DNA from: Nymphaea colorata
Taxonomy: Eukaryota > Streptophyta > Magnoliopsida > Nymphaeales > Nymphaeaceae
DNA: 64,000 nucleotides
Reading direction: 5' to 3'
NCBI RefSeq assembly: GCF_008831285.2
Contig: NC_045144.1
Coordinates: 18,057,716-18,121,715, forward strand
Below are positions 23,501 to 37,268 of the stretch, piece after piece. Under the pieces are notes generated by a model. That model searched no databases. It was not told the origin of the DNA and saw only the letters and a program-made list of their open reading frames with translations. The translations under genes and the position numbers were made by a program. The first letter of the stretch is position 1; each line of letters opens with the position of its first letter.

Positions 23501-26500
23501 CACCCCTCAGATTTGAGGAACGTTTTGAAAGATAACCTTGTCGGATAGTTTGAACCTGATTCAACAAATAGAAAATAATCCCAACTCTCAAGATTCGGCA
23601 AAGGAAATTCATGGATAACATAGACTGCACAGAATTAGCAAGCATTGACCATAAAACTTTTAATAAGAACAAAGAAAGGCTGCATAAAGTAAATGCTGCT
23701 TCACCTTTCCCTTTGCGGCCGATTGCATGACAGCCTCTATCATCTTGTGTGAACTTCTGCCAATGGCCTGTATTCCATCCCCATTAGGAGACCCATGAGC
23801 CCCATTGGAGCACCACCTACTTTCACGATCTATTTGCCTTTTATATTCTTGCATTTTCTCTGCAAGCACAGCCTGATCATAGTTGGATCTTTCCCTCGAT
23901 TGTTGTGCATAAGTCAACACCTTCACACGTTTAAGATTATAAACAAGCATCAGTAGACAAATAAAAAACCATAAAGCTAGTAGAACATATTTCACTCGAC
24001 ATAAATCTTTAGGTTTCGGAGGATCTGGCAGGATCAAGCAAGCTCATTATCTGAACAAGTGGATGTCATTTTCTTTTCTCTTGACAATTTGATAGCACAA
24101 AAGTTCAAAAATTTGTACAAAACCATATTTCATGGACAGAAAGCCAAAATGATTGAACAATTTTTACAAGGGACATGTTACTTATGCCAATACTTAGACC
24201 AAGTTAGCACTTAGCAGTTTATTAAATATAGAGGAAGTAAGCAAGAGCTTTAATATACCATCCACTTTAAACTTCTACATGCTTAAACAACAAATTCAGC
24301 ATTGTTTAACTTCTCTCATCTCTAAAAATACCTGCCAGCTATATGAGGTTATTATGCTGTGTTGAATCATATAGTTTGGCATTTGTTATGTTTTGGACCT
24401 TTTATCGCCGATATCAGTGCACTCCTCGGGATGGATTGGGAAAAGTGACCTCTAACTCCATGATCAAGGATAGCAGATGCAAAGCTATGGAACTCGGGGG
24501 TAGATCTTTTATCATTATGTCATACTAAGAGACTCTACCAAATGAAATGACCAATTTCTTAGCAGGCCCCTTGACAGAGGTCAATCTTTTATTCCTGAGG
24601 GAGATTTACAATTTTTTTAAGATCCCTTTGCCTTAAAAAGGGCTTGAACCTCCACAATCTTGGGCAACCCTCTCAACAACTAAGAGATACATTTGAGGAA
24701 CATGGATACTAGTTGAAATGATGACCCTCCGATGGGAATCATTCTTTACATTTGAAACTGACTTCGTGGATGGCCACATAAACATGGTACAGTAGCTTAA
24801 CAAAATAAATTGTTCAAAGCATTTTAGCAAAGCAAACGTTACAATAATCACATAAGAATGAAATTTTTCATACAAAACAGAACTATAAGTTTTTACACTA
24901 TTTTCTAACCAACACATAGACATATGGCAGGAAATTAACTAAGATCAGATGCAGCATTCTTGAATTTATAACAACTTATTTTCGCCTTACATGTCTTTAG
25001 ACCCTATGCTTATTAAGAATTTTCCATTATTTCAGGTCTTTGATTATTAGGTTTGAGCATCTATGATTGGTGGGCAGAAAGAAAAAAAAAGAGCCAAAAT
25101 CAGCATCAATAGAATTTTGAAAGGCACAAAGCAAAAAAAAAAAAAAGGCAAGAGAGAATCAAGTTTTGATTCTTCCAGATGCTAACATATTCGTGTAAAT
25201 TATATATGATATTAAGTAGCACACTCTATAAGACATTTTGCAAAAACAAGAAGAACCAGAAAAGATTAGCAAGTGCAGAATCCATTAAAAGAAGAACCTG
25301 GTGGATGTAAGGTTCCATTTGATGTAACAACTCATAGCCCTGCAGAGAAACTTATAATGATAAGGACCTGAATGCACAAAGTCTCATGAAAGATAAAGAA
25401 GGAATAAACGACATGGCATACTTGCTTAAAATAACGAAGATGAGCGTCCATAGTGCCACTGACAGCCTCCAAGAACTCAAACCTTTTCTTTGCTTCCACA
25501 TTTGATAGAGCAGTTACCTGTAAAAGTGATGGTTGAAGATGGAAGGAAGTAGTAACTGCCATAATTTAACATCTGTTTTGGCAGTCATTAACAAAAAGAG
25601 TCAAATCAATCATCCTTTGCATAGAAAGAAATAGGAAATCATACATACTAGATTGAAGCGAGCTTGCTCAAAAGAAGCCCTTGCATTGTGAAGCTCCTGA
25701 AACATGTCTATGACTGAATCAAGGATGGAATACTTAAAAATGAAAGCAACAAGAGATAAAGTGGTTTGCAACATAAGATTTGAAGGCTTCCACAAATTTT
25801 GCACCAAGAACAAAATGGTTACATATTAAAAGTTACTGCAGGAAAATCACCTCCTCAGAAACAGCAACAATGTCCAACTTGGTACTCTTCCTCAATGACA
25901 AAAACTTCTCTCGAGCCTGTCAAATTTAGATATTATGATGATATTTTTAACCAACAGCATGGAACACTCTCCTATGAGAAACAGACTCAGCTCTTTGCAA
26001 TTAAGGGATAGTTGTCCAACTAACAGTAAAGATGAATACTTGAGATAGTCATTAAAACGCTTCTTTGCATCAGTATGTGTAATACATACATATATATATA
26101 TAGGAAATGAGTAAACCACAAAAAGGGACTGCTTTTCACCTTTCCTTCCCTAGGAATTAGGAACTACCAACCCTAAGGTGATCCAAAGGGGGGAAAAAAA
26201 AAAGAGGAGGGGAAAAACATACCTGAGAGAGAGGGAGAAAAGTGGGGTTGGAAAAATCAGTCCCACAAAACTCTCTCTCTCCTTCTCTCTCGATAATATA
26301 TATATATATATAGTCGTTGTCATGAAGGGCATCCATGAAGCATGCAACACATTCATACACTAAATTTTTGAATAACTGGATACTGCTGTTATCATTTATA
26401 AGAGTTCTTATCAACCATACTCATATTATTTACATCCACTTACTTCACATTATAAAATAAATAACACAAAGAGACATCCGAAGTTGCTTACAACACTGAC

Positions 26501-29500
26501 ATCCTTCACATGTTTAGTCTTTTATCTGCTAGCGACAAAAAAACCTCTTTTATTTTTTCAGCGGGAAGTCCAAAAGGTGATTTTTAACAATACGATTAGA
26601 ATTTAGAACCATGTGGAAAAGAGAAAATGATGAGAAACATATCCTAATGCGCACCTGATCATAAATAAGGCTGGCTTTATCAAAGCGCTTACGTGCTTCC
26701 TGCAATCAAGGACATGTAACAGTAAAAATGCTTACAACATATAGACACCAAAAAAGATGGTTAGGAAATTAATGTAGTTTATTGAGAGAGCTAGATGGTT
26801 AGGTCAAACCATCTCAAACAGGTATCTCAAGATGAAATTGGTGTTTATCCCCAGATTGCTTTATTGAAAAGATGAAAAAAAAAAGAAGGAAAGCAGAAAA
26901 AGCAGAGTTATCCAGCATTCAGTGGGTATAGACTATAGACCATAAGACTTTCTGAAATGATATATACTTCTGCAGTTATATTAGTTATTCTGTTGCATGC
27001 TGCAAATACCATTAGCATGTGTATATTTATAGTAGTCAACTAACGCCTATGCATTCATCACTCTAGGTTCACACTTCACACAATATAGGATGCATATTGT
27101 TCTCATCCTTGCCCCAACCGACCCATTAGTGGTTCTCTTTGCAGTACATTGATTTCTAATCTCATGTAAGAGTGAAAGCTAAAGAATAATACTAAAGGAA
27201 GGTTTTTAAACTTCATGCTAGATTACCTTAACATCCTGCAGGTCAATGTTGACAAATTGGAGTAACCTATCATTTAGCATATGCTCAACCTGTTAAAGGA
27301 ACAAATTAGCTGCATGTCGGAAGAAAAGAAACAGACTATTATATAAAAAGCAATACCTATAATTTAAACATGCATATCTAATGCAAACAAAACCAAAGAG
27401 ATTGCTGGATCACTACCAAAGTTACTATACACCACTTTATTCTATCTTCTCAAGAAGCATCTAGCTACGAAGTGATGAAAATTTATCTAACCATAAAAAT
27501 GGCAGTCAAGTATATAAAAGGTTTATAATGCCATGAATAAGGATGATGTCCTTCACAAGAGAGAGAGAGACCAATCCTAACTATGTTTGGCCTTCCATCT
27601 CCATTGCCACTATAAGAGACTAACAAGTAACAAATGCTCTGAAAGTGGAAAAATAAGGTTTTTTCTTTCTTTTTTTCTTGCTTTTAGTGTGAAATAGTAG
27701 CTAGACATAACATCAACCATCCTTAGAAATTCTAGATGCTGCTCCAAAGCACAAACCCACGTCACAAGCAATAAAAACCTAATCACAAAAGGATGTATAC
27801 ATAACTCTAGGGGAAACTCATTAGTATATCCCCATAATTAATTTTGAGTTTGTAACGTGTACCATCGAACAACCATTGTACAGTACACCGTGAGAACACA
27901 AAAGATGACAACTCCTCTTTTAGATTTAAGTCACCTAAACACTAAAGAGTGTCAAAAGGCATCCTTATGCATCTTCAGGTGAAAAAGAAAAAAAAAATGC
28001 TTGGATCATGCACCAAAACTAGAGGCTTTTATGGTTTCTATCCTATTACCCTCCAAAATAAAATTTTACGAAAAAAATGAAGCTTTATGAGTCTATGACC
28101 ATTAAGTTGTTGAAGAAGCAAGTGAAAGCCATACACACTAAGTTAATTTATTGTATATATGTTTAAAACTTTAAATATTGAGATTAATATAAGATTTTTA
28201 TCTTTTAATCATTTCTAATAGAAACCTGCATGCTATTTGTTGCATATAGTTCTTATTGTACATTTAATGGCCTGAGCAACTGATGGTCATTTGAATGTGA
28301 TATTGCAGTTTCCTTTGTAGTCAATATACTTTTCATGTAATATGCTGTTCATATTTTGGCCAATTTTTCTATTTTTAACCTTTTTTGGGGAAAAAGAAAG
28401 TTGCATAGATCCAAGGCATTACATCGATATATCAGACTATAAGAATGGTGTAACTAATGCATGAGATGAACTGTAGGGAGAGAAGTGCATGATACAAGTG
28501 CATAAACATTGCACTGGCATGTCACAATGTAAGCAGTTTGCATAATTAAATTATGAGTTGATATGAGGGGAAAGGGAAACTTGTGATGGAAAATACACTA
28601 TTAACAAAAGCAAAGAGTATATTAGGACTAAATGATTTGTGTTGCAACTTCATGCAAGTAACAATATGTAGAAATAAAGAAAGCATATTTAATCATAAAG
28701 CAGAAACAGGGTACAACAAACGGGTACCAGATTTTCTTTTTAGCTTTAAAAGAACAAATTGCCCACCTGGGAACGAAGGACTTCTTTATAGGTGCCAATC
28801 TCTCTCAATGCAATGGTAAATTTGGTCATAACAGGACCTACAATAAGGTTTAGGAAAAAGGTCCTTTCAGAATACAGCACTATGAAATATGAATAACCAG
28901 CCTTTTCTAAAAAAACAGTATTTCTCCCGAAAACTAGCAAATGAAAATGCAGCATTGGTAGTAGAAATAAATTGAGCAAGAAAAATAATACAAAACCCCA
29001 CAAATTCTCAAGCATCAAGGACAAAGTGAGCTGATTCAAAAAGGTCAATACCAATAAAGCAAGAATAACATAGACTTCAAAGCTCAAAGTAAAGGATAAT
29101 CACAGGCGCTACAGTAATTTAAGCTATAAAAAAACAAGTAATTGGCCCTTCCGTTACAGCTGGATGACCAGTCAGTCCCTCAATCCTACATTGCAGACAC
29201 TTCTTGCACGGTGGCCAAGCTGGAGCGCACATAACAGGTAATACATTCCTAAAATATATATCAGAGCAGCAAGGGTCCATGCAACACCAGAGGGTTGTGA
29301 AAGGAGATGCTGTCTGATTTGTCTGCCAATGATAAAGTGAAGCCTTTTTTACTGGTAAAGAGAAAGTAACATCAAATCACATGAAGTCAAGTCGAAATTA
29401 CACCCTCACTTCTGCTCATCCACGGCTGACAAACCACACCAATGCAAATCTAACTACTTACTGTACAAATGGAACATAAAATCATTACCAGCCATCGAGC

Positions 29501-32500
29501 AATAGTTACAAATTTTAATTAAATATTAATAGAATACAAAGCCAAAGTAAATCTTGCATGCAAGATAGTAAGTGCTGCAAGATTAACATAAGCAACAATG
29601 AAGAAAATAAAATAACAAAACCTCCAAAAGCAACACTGATGGGATCGTTGTGGCCTCCTCCAAACATCTCAAGAGCACTTGCAAAAGCAATGTCCCCATC
29701 GTATCCTTCACCAAGCCCCTCACTACGATCAACAATAAGTAAAGGATCAACGGCCACAACTATGATTAGTGATTTGCACATTAAGCACCTCAAAAATGAG
29801 AAAGAAAAATAACCAAAATAAACTAGGGTCCAGCTGGCAAAACAATGGTGATGCTGGAACTCCACTACTAGGTCAAAGAAAATGAACAAAGACCAGTTTG
29901 GCATAGAAGCTACCAACACCACCTAGATGCAGGAAAGCTGAAATAAAGCAGAGGTGACAGCCCTGAGCAATTGACATGGGAGACTAAGAGACAACCATGG
30001 ATAAAGTGACAGGCTTCTGATCCACTATCAGCTGTGGCTATCAGGATGGAAATTACTAAAGAAAAAAGGAATACCCACTGAACCTTGTCCAATCAAAGAA
30101 CAACAGCCATGGTATAACAAGGAGAGAATTACCTGGTTAGAGAACCATTGATAGATAAGCAAGTTGTGAAAATTCTCAGACATTAGATGCCAATAAAAGG
30201 AACAGTTAGAGTATTAAACAGCAAAAAGAAATAGGCCAAACATGCCCTAGTTGTCAGATTAATATGTATCTTTTCAACAATGTGTGCAGAAGCATATAAA
30301 GTTGAATGTTAAAAAATGATAAATCTACAAAGAAAACAAACACAATGAAAATCATACTAAAATCTATGTCACGCAGACTCTTGAAAAAAGGAGCCACACC
30401 CGTGTCGACACGACGCTGGTGCTGGTGCTGATAGGGGTGCGGCTCCGACACGCACCCAACTGCCTCCTTTCTTATGTATGTTCAAAATATTTTCTATTCT
30501 TTTTTCTTCATTCTGTCCCTTTCTTTCTTTATGTACAGTAATAAAAGTATTAAAAAAGACAAATTACGCTTAGAAACAAGCTGAAATTATATATATTATG
30601 AATACATACATTTATATGTATAAAACAAATATATTATATATATACACTCACACCGCACCCTCGCAACCCAAATTTTTTGGGATAGGCCACGCCTGCACCC
30701 GCACTCCACACTCATGTGACATAGAATAAAATCACGTTAACCTTAAAATGATGATCATGTTTGAACTATATTGGGAAAATATGATGTCTTCACTTGAGAA
30801 TTTTTGCAATATGTTAACATTGTTAGTGATATTTGTAAGTTGCAACCACTTAAGACAGAATCATGTCGGATCACTACCTCATGGTCTTCCCAGCTGAAGT
30901 AACAAGAAACAGCAGCATTGGTTACATTAAGTGTATGCATACATCCCTCGTTCCTTGTACAGGACATTAAGTTTACAAAAGTAACAATCCAACCAAAAAC
31001 CCAAGATAAATGGTAACCCATCTCTTCAAAATTTCAAATCATAGTGGTACCATATTCATGACCTCTCAATCCAAATGTTTGTGCCCAAGTTCAGTCAACA
31101 AACTTCAACAGGGCTCCTGAACATAGCATGACAGGTAAGTGGTACACCTAAGACAACTCTTGACAACAAAATTCTGGTTTGGAAAAATCAGATTAGTTAT
31201 GACGATTTAACGTGTTCCTTTAACAGATATTATCTAGCTTGTAAATACATAAAAGCAGGCACAACATTGTGAAAAAATATCAGCCTAAACTGAAGATTGT
31301 AAGCTACAAAAAAGAGATCGTTCAAGCTGAAAATTGAAGCTAAACATTGAAATTACTGAAATATACAAATGCAGCAAAGGTTCTAACAGAACTATTTCAT
31401 CCAATAAATCATAGTCATATGGGAAACAACAGACGAACACATACGTATACTTGCGACATCCCTTATAAAATTTCAGACTTCTTTCCCTCAAGGACTCTGC
31501 ACCTTCTTCCATCAGCTGAATCTGTTCAAGTTAGGTGATGTTACACAAATATGAGTCGCAATTATCAGCATAACTATCAAGGCTAAATGTACTTTCATTA
31601 TCAAAATTATCACACAGTGGCAATCAGATCAAGATGAGAAGCACATGAAAAGAAAACAAGCCAATAAGCTACAAATTTAAAAAAAATAAAAAATAAAAAA
31701 ATAAAAAAGCCTTTTGTAAGAAAGAGATTTAACCACATACTTCACTATGGTGCCAGCTCATCAAAAGCAGAACAGAATTGCATCACATTTTCACCTCAGT
31801 CGTTTCAAAACTGTCTATGTAGGCTTCCATATTCATCAATCTTCTTCATGGATACAATGCTCCATTCTCATATCAGCACCAATACAGTCTTAACATCCAA
31901 GAACTTTGTTTTCCTTTCTCACACTTTAACATGATAAAGAGAGCACATTTGATAGCACAAGATATTTCAAGCTGCACGGTGCTCTAAAATTTTCCAGAGA
32001 AAAGCTCAGGACTCACAGACCCAATGAAATTTTTTTGAAAAACCATACAAAAGCTCCTTATAAAAACATAACAGAATTTCCATAAACATTTTCCATGTTT
32101 CAAGGCATCAAGTCCACTGCTTGGACATTTTAACAAAAAAGTACAGCTGAAAAGGTCTCACCACCCAACAATCAACCCCTGAATGATGCAATGGTGCTGC
32201 AACCCTCATAGGAAACTGGGATGAGAAATACGGGTCAGATAAATTTGAAAAGCAATGGTCTATCAGATGTGTGTCGAACAGACAGAAAAGAAGAAACAAA
32301 GAGACACCAAAAACAGCTACACAAGCCAAGCATGGCGGTGGCTTAAGACCTTCAAATTGTAGCTCAGGTGCATATTCCTCATAGAGGGAGAAGGGGACCA
32401 GAGAGGATGAAGGTTCTTTACACTGAGCCATCCCAGAACGGAACAGAGTAAATATGCATCTTCCGGCACGTCTAATCCTTCCTGTGACCCTGTCTAAAAA

Positions 32501-33604
32501 TGTGATATTTTAAACCCATTCCCTTCCTCCACCACCTCACCCGGGGCCACCAACAGAAAAAAAAAAAAAGTAGTAGGAAAGATTATTCAAAATACCGTTT
32601 AACGTAATATATACCATCTTATCATACCACAAAATCGTTTTAGGGGTAACAATGTTACGAACCACAAAACAATAGGGAAGAAGATTTAGATAAGGATAAC
32701 GATAATGGTAACATCAAATATGACACTGGTCCTGGCAAAAGTTGCCTTGTGTAACAACATATAATGGAAACAAAGCAACATTTATATCCATCGTGGTAAT
32801 AAACTAGTACAAGTGATATACAAAGAAATTATGGAAAAATATGATACTCGTAAAAACAGCACGACATGGCCACAACAAGAACATTAAGAAGTAAGAACCA
32901 ACAAGAAAGCAAGCAAAGTGACCCGTCCACAAAGTACCACTTCACGTCCTCTACCATGTCGCAGGAAATGACTTGTATCAATCATGATTTACCTAGAAGA
33001 CCCGCTATTTTCCCACTGTAACAGGTTCATCATAGAAAGTTGCGATAGCGATCAAGATTTACTGGGAATCATTCATCCAACAGGACGACAGAAAAGGCAA
33101 TAGAAACGTATCATCCTTGCAAACGTTAACACCCTGTTAGTTGCCAAACGTAAATGCCACTTTTCTCAAATCATTAGATTAACGGCACATACAACAACAA
33201 ACTTCATGACCTTCGATAAAACGAAACCGCGATAGAAAACGTAAAATGAAAAAACAAAAAACCCAACTACCTGTCCCTAAAGCACCAACATTTCCTGTCC
33301 CTGATGAAACTCAAATTTAACTAATACGCACTAAAAGAAAGACCATCAATGTTACCGCTCGTATTGAAAAGCAATCACATTTGAAACTCCCAACTCTCCT
33401 AAAGGAATGAAGGACACACACATCCGTCACAACAAGCAAAATGCCGTGTGGAAAACTCGCCCTCCATACCACTCATTTTAACGCCAGAAACCATCGCGCA
33501 AACAGCAACCAACTTAAGCTCGTAAATGCAGAAACCAAAAGCATCAAAAACCCTACCTGCTTCCGGAACATCGGAGAATCGTCGAGCTTCGTGAAATGCG
33601 TCAT
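20548..33604 (-). CDS. AGD3: ARF GTPase-activating protein AGD3/VAN3 type (BAR-PH-ArfGAP-ANK), nineteen exons
   Basis: Minus-strand exons: 33604-33557, 31521-31445, 29722-29622, 28837-28767, 27289-27227, 26699-26655, 25916-25851, 25696-25649, 25517-25422, 25339-25299, 23920-23705, 23555-23424, 23348-23118, 22930-22844, 22685-22344, 22120-21975, 21901-21811, 21325-20754, 20665-20548. About 863 residues; Arabidopsis AGD3 has about 827. Order: N-terminal BAR domain (1-290), PH (about 293-440, starting [20 protein letters not shown]), ArfGAP zinc finger C-x2-C-x16-C-x2-C at 519-542 with catalytic Arg547, ankyrin repeats (about 770-840). AGD3/SCARFACE acts at the trans-Golgi network in PIN traffic and vein patterning. 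All exons keep frame except exon 10, which I count as 41 nt where 42 are needed (HQMEPYIHQ in relatives). As printed this shifts frame and meets TGA at once in exon 11. Everything else looks intact, so an assembly error is possible. The exon 16-17 segment linking ArfGAP to ANK differs most from Arabidopsis. Confidence 0.9.
26297..26312. repeat. TA microsatellite in an AGD3 intron
   Basis: Eight TA units in the intron between exons 6 and 7, next to a CT-rich run (26270-26291). Confidence 0.85.
30363..30725. mobile_element. Possible short mobile element in AGD3 intron 2
   Basis: A 10-base inverted repeat (TCTATGTCAC at 30363-30372, GTGACATAGA at 30716-30725) bounds 363 bases. The ends are GC-rich with GTGTCGACACG palindromes and GGTGCGGCTCCGACACGCACC-type sequence, unlike the AT-rich intron around them; the middle is AT-rich. 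No open frame and no clear target duplication. The repeat length is short enough that chance is possible. Confidence 0.35.
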
Positions 33605-34120
33605 GACGGCCCGATCTCCCGTCTTCCCGGCAGCAAACCCTTATCAACATCACAGTGCCACCTCGATCCCTCCCTCCTCCCCCCCTAAGCCACCCATCGA
33701 TGCATCCCGAAAGCCAGCCCAGGCTAAACCGCTCCCGGACTCTCTTAAAACTCACGAGATCTCCTTCAAAATGGGCAGCCGGAGCTCCAGACGCGCTGAT
33801 TCAGATCCAGGTTCCGCTCACACCAAAGCTACGTTCGTTTCTCCGACGAGTTCCGCCGAGTCGAGTGACCATCCACGATAAGGGAGTCCCGTTTCCCGGT
33901 TCCAGCGAACCCTAGATCGCCGGAAATCGTACGGTCGATTAGATTTCGCGATTTTTTTTTATGGATTAGGGTTCTTGTTCTTCTTTCTTGTCCGGAGAAG
34001 AAGCGGACCGTCGGAAATGGCGAAAGTGCGTTGATCGAGTCGCCGGGTAAGAGAGAGACAGAGAGAGAGAGAAGAGACAGCGGGGGAGCGAAGGGGAAAC
34101 GGTGCTGATATATTTTTAGT
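33605..34120 (-). promoter_or_regulatory. AGD3 5' leader and core promoter region (approximate)
   Basis: On the minus strand this contains a CT-rich tract (34047-34080), typical of plant leaders, and an AT-rich TATA candidate AAATATATC near 34109-34117. That would give a leader of roughly 470 bases. Inference from composition only. Confidence 0.35.
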
Positions 34121-36896
34121 AAAATTCTATTTAGCTGCTTCACTTTTCGCTGTAATTCCAAAACCAGATGCACCTTTTTCAATTTCTCTGATCTAAAGTT
34201 GCCAACTTTCTGAAAACTACCCAACAATGCTTGGGGGAAATTTGGATTTCTTTTGGTTGGGCTCCTTTTTTTGTCAAAAAAAATGGTTCAGTGATTTTAT
34301 AAAGTTCCTTTGTAGACATGTTCTTTTGTCCACTTCTACCATGTAACATTCTTTAAAGCAAATTAATTTAATAAAAATTATTTTATTTTACCATTAATTT
34401 TGCAAAGTAACTCACATATTTTAGCTATAAATAACTCAAAAGGTCAGTTATTAAGAATGCTAGATGTCAAAATGCATTATAATATAAGTGACGACTTAGT
34501 GCAAAATTTTATCTAAACAACAAAACATATGTCATTTAACAACAAATATGAGATTTTTTTTTTTAGCAACTGCCAAAAAGCATGCATGTACCTAAGTTTA
34601 TGCTTGTTGTACATTAATCATATGTTCATCTTACATCATGACATATAAATTGAATAACCTTAACATTATCCATAGACTTAAGATCAAAAGTTGTCTCGTT
34701 TGATCTTATAATGATCTAGCAAACTGATATATTGTAAGCAATTACCTTCTCTGCATGTCACTTCGGCGGATAAATGTAAGATAAAGCATGTTTTTCGTAA
34801 AATATTCACTTATTCTTTACGACATAAATAAATGATTATGTTCTTTTTAATGCCTATATTGAATTGCTAAAAACAGTTTAATTTTCCCGAAATTAATCGA
34901 AGCAGTTATTTTTAAAACAAAAGAAATTCTTAGTGACCAAATAAAAAATACCCAAAAACATGGAGACTCCTCTCGAAATTAAGGGCCTCAATTAGACTGT
35001 TCCTTTGAAGGGAAAAAAGAGGAGGAAAAGAAATTCTTCCCTCAACGAACGGGAGACGGTCGGAGACGTTTCCCGGCGGCCACTGTCCAGCGGTGGGGCC
35101 CGAGACCGGAGATGCTTCAGTGCGGGGCCCACCCTAACACCAGAATCATTCTCTCCTCGAGGGGGGTCTTCTGTGTGGGCCCCGATTAACGCGCACCGCT
35201 TTGTCTCTCTCTCTCTCTCTCTCTCTCTCTTCTGTTTTAACCACGGGCAGTTAAACGCGGGGCTTCTCGGCTCATCTAAGCCGTCCATGGCACGTGTGAT
35301 CTCGGGTCGACGCCTGGTTCGCACGCGCGAAGCTGAAAGAGGTGCGGTCGCTCCAACGGTGGTTGAGGTGGGAGGGGTTTGCAGCCCTAGGATCGACCCG
35401 CATCTGCGGCCAAGATTGGGGGACCCGACGAGGGTACGGGCAGGGGTCTGTCAAATGTCAAGGCCTGGTCTTCTGGTACGGTTCTTGCTCAGGTAGAACT
35501 TGTTCACTTTTTTTTAACTTATTTTTAATATTATAAATTTTGATTTAGAACATCCAAGTGGACTCGAAACAAAAATAATAATAATGAGATTTTTTAATTG
35601 AGACTGCCATGTTTTAGGCGCGTAGGATTCCTTTTTCTTTAAACTATATATATATATATATCATTAAATAAAGTAGCAATTTTGAATTATTACAAGGTGC
35701 GTGAGGGTTTTTATTATAAAAAACAATTGAGAACTTCCTCGATATTGAATTATTTACCTTTTCTTTTATTTTGGGAATTTTGCATTAACATGAGATTTGT
35801 ATTTAATCTATAGTTTTAGCTAACTTTAAATATGTTTCCGTTGCTATTTAAGTCCGTGAATCCTAGGTCAATGTAAAGGGGAATAGATATATGGAACTAT
35901 ATTTCAAACTAATCAGAGATTCTAAATGTGTTTGAGTGAATGGAAGAAAGAGTCTCAAACGGACCTTTTGTATCCCTTTCTTCTTAAGGCAAAGTCAGAA
36001 AATTTTTTATTAAGCTATACATATATATACATATATATATTAAAGAAACGTTTATATATAAATGAAAAAAACTACTGCAAAGTTTGTGGACCTGTGTTGG
36101 CAATTGCCCACACCATACCCACGCCATCTGCCCTCCTTCGAGCCAAATCGGCATGTTTGTTTATCTACCAAATGCAATTAAAAAAGGAAAAAAATTGCCA
36201 ACAATGCATTTTTTAAATAACAAAGTTAATATACTTTTGGGTGCAATTGAGTTCCTTAACTGGTTAGATTATATTTTCGAAACCGTGAGATTTTCAATCC
36301 TAACTTTGCAATCCAGCTTGTCTAATAAAGAGAAAAGGGAGAAGAGAAAAAAAATAAAAGAAAAGAAAAGAGAAAAGCATCTTCTTTGCGAAAGACGCTT
36401 TGAATACATTGGATCACATGTCCATTTGCAAACAAGGGTCCTTTTGGCTCATTCTTTATGTTAAAATACATGGTACCCTTTTAATAAAGTATCGCTCTCT
36501 TGATATTTTAAAGGCAAAGAAAAATTTCATTCAAGGGCCAATTTTTTGCACCAAATTTAAAATTACTGCGTACATTTCGAGATTTTTTCGTTGGGTACCT
36601 TAACTTTGCAGACAACTGCCAAACAAGGGCCTGCCCATGTCAGTATTCCTTGATACAAGTCAAAGCTATGTTAATTGGCTTATAACCAATTTATTTGTTC
36701 ATAAGAAATCAGAGATAAACATTGATTTAACTATAAATATATTGCAGAAAATTAGGGAAAAAATCATATTTCTGTCCAGATATGCCAGTTTGTAACTTAG
36801 ATCTTGGAACAGGATATTACCGGGTCTGTCATGCTAGATCCAAACCCAAAATCCATTATTGGGTACTAAGAACGTGTTGCTGTGACTGTTAGTTGT

Positions 36897-37075
36897 ATCA
36901 CAAATAACAAGAATTACACACACATAAAGTGGCACTTCATTGATTTCCTTTAGCCAAAGTCTCCTATAAATTAATTATAAATATCACAAATAACAAGCAT
37001 TCTATCCTAGACACACATAAAGTGGTACTTTATTGTTTTGCTTTGGCCAAAAGCCTCCTATAATTAATTATAAAT
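36897..37075. repeat. Diverged tandem duplication, about 86-93 bp unit
   Basis: Both copies begin ATCACAAATAACAAG and run through ACACACATAAAGTGG, then GCCAAA, CTCCTATAA and ATTAATTATAAAT. Copies are 36897-36982 and 36983-37075, with substitutions and small insertions, so the duplication is older than the one at 6929. Confidence 0.85.
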
Positions 37076-37191
37076 ATTTCCTTTCACTTGGGCAATGATC
37101 TCACTTGATTCCAACTTGCTAATAAACAGTGGCCATTTATCACTGCCAGCTTTCCCCTTTTAAAAATGTCTTCAGTTGAGCATTACACACA

Positions 37192-37194
<3 letters not shown>

Positions 37195-37267
<73 letters not shown>

Positions 37268-37268
37268 T
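37195..37268. repeat. TA microsatellite followed by TTAT microsatellite
   Basis: About 21 TA units (37195-37236) pass into about eight TTAT units (37237-37268). Confidence 0.95.

Noticed and set aside
24300-24530. Possible separate gene in the long AGD3 intron between exons 10 and 11
   Set aside because: Only short open frames with no conserved residues; treated as intron.
33441-33915. Plus-strand Pro/Ser-rich open frames near 33.5-33.9 kb
   Set aside because: They overlap AGD3 exon 1 and its leader in antisense; no homology and no splice context.
34992-35496. Arg- and Pro-rich open frames in the CpG-rich patch
   Set aside because: Open on both strands as expected from high GC; no domain. 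Kept only as a possible transcript start.
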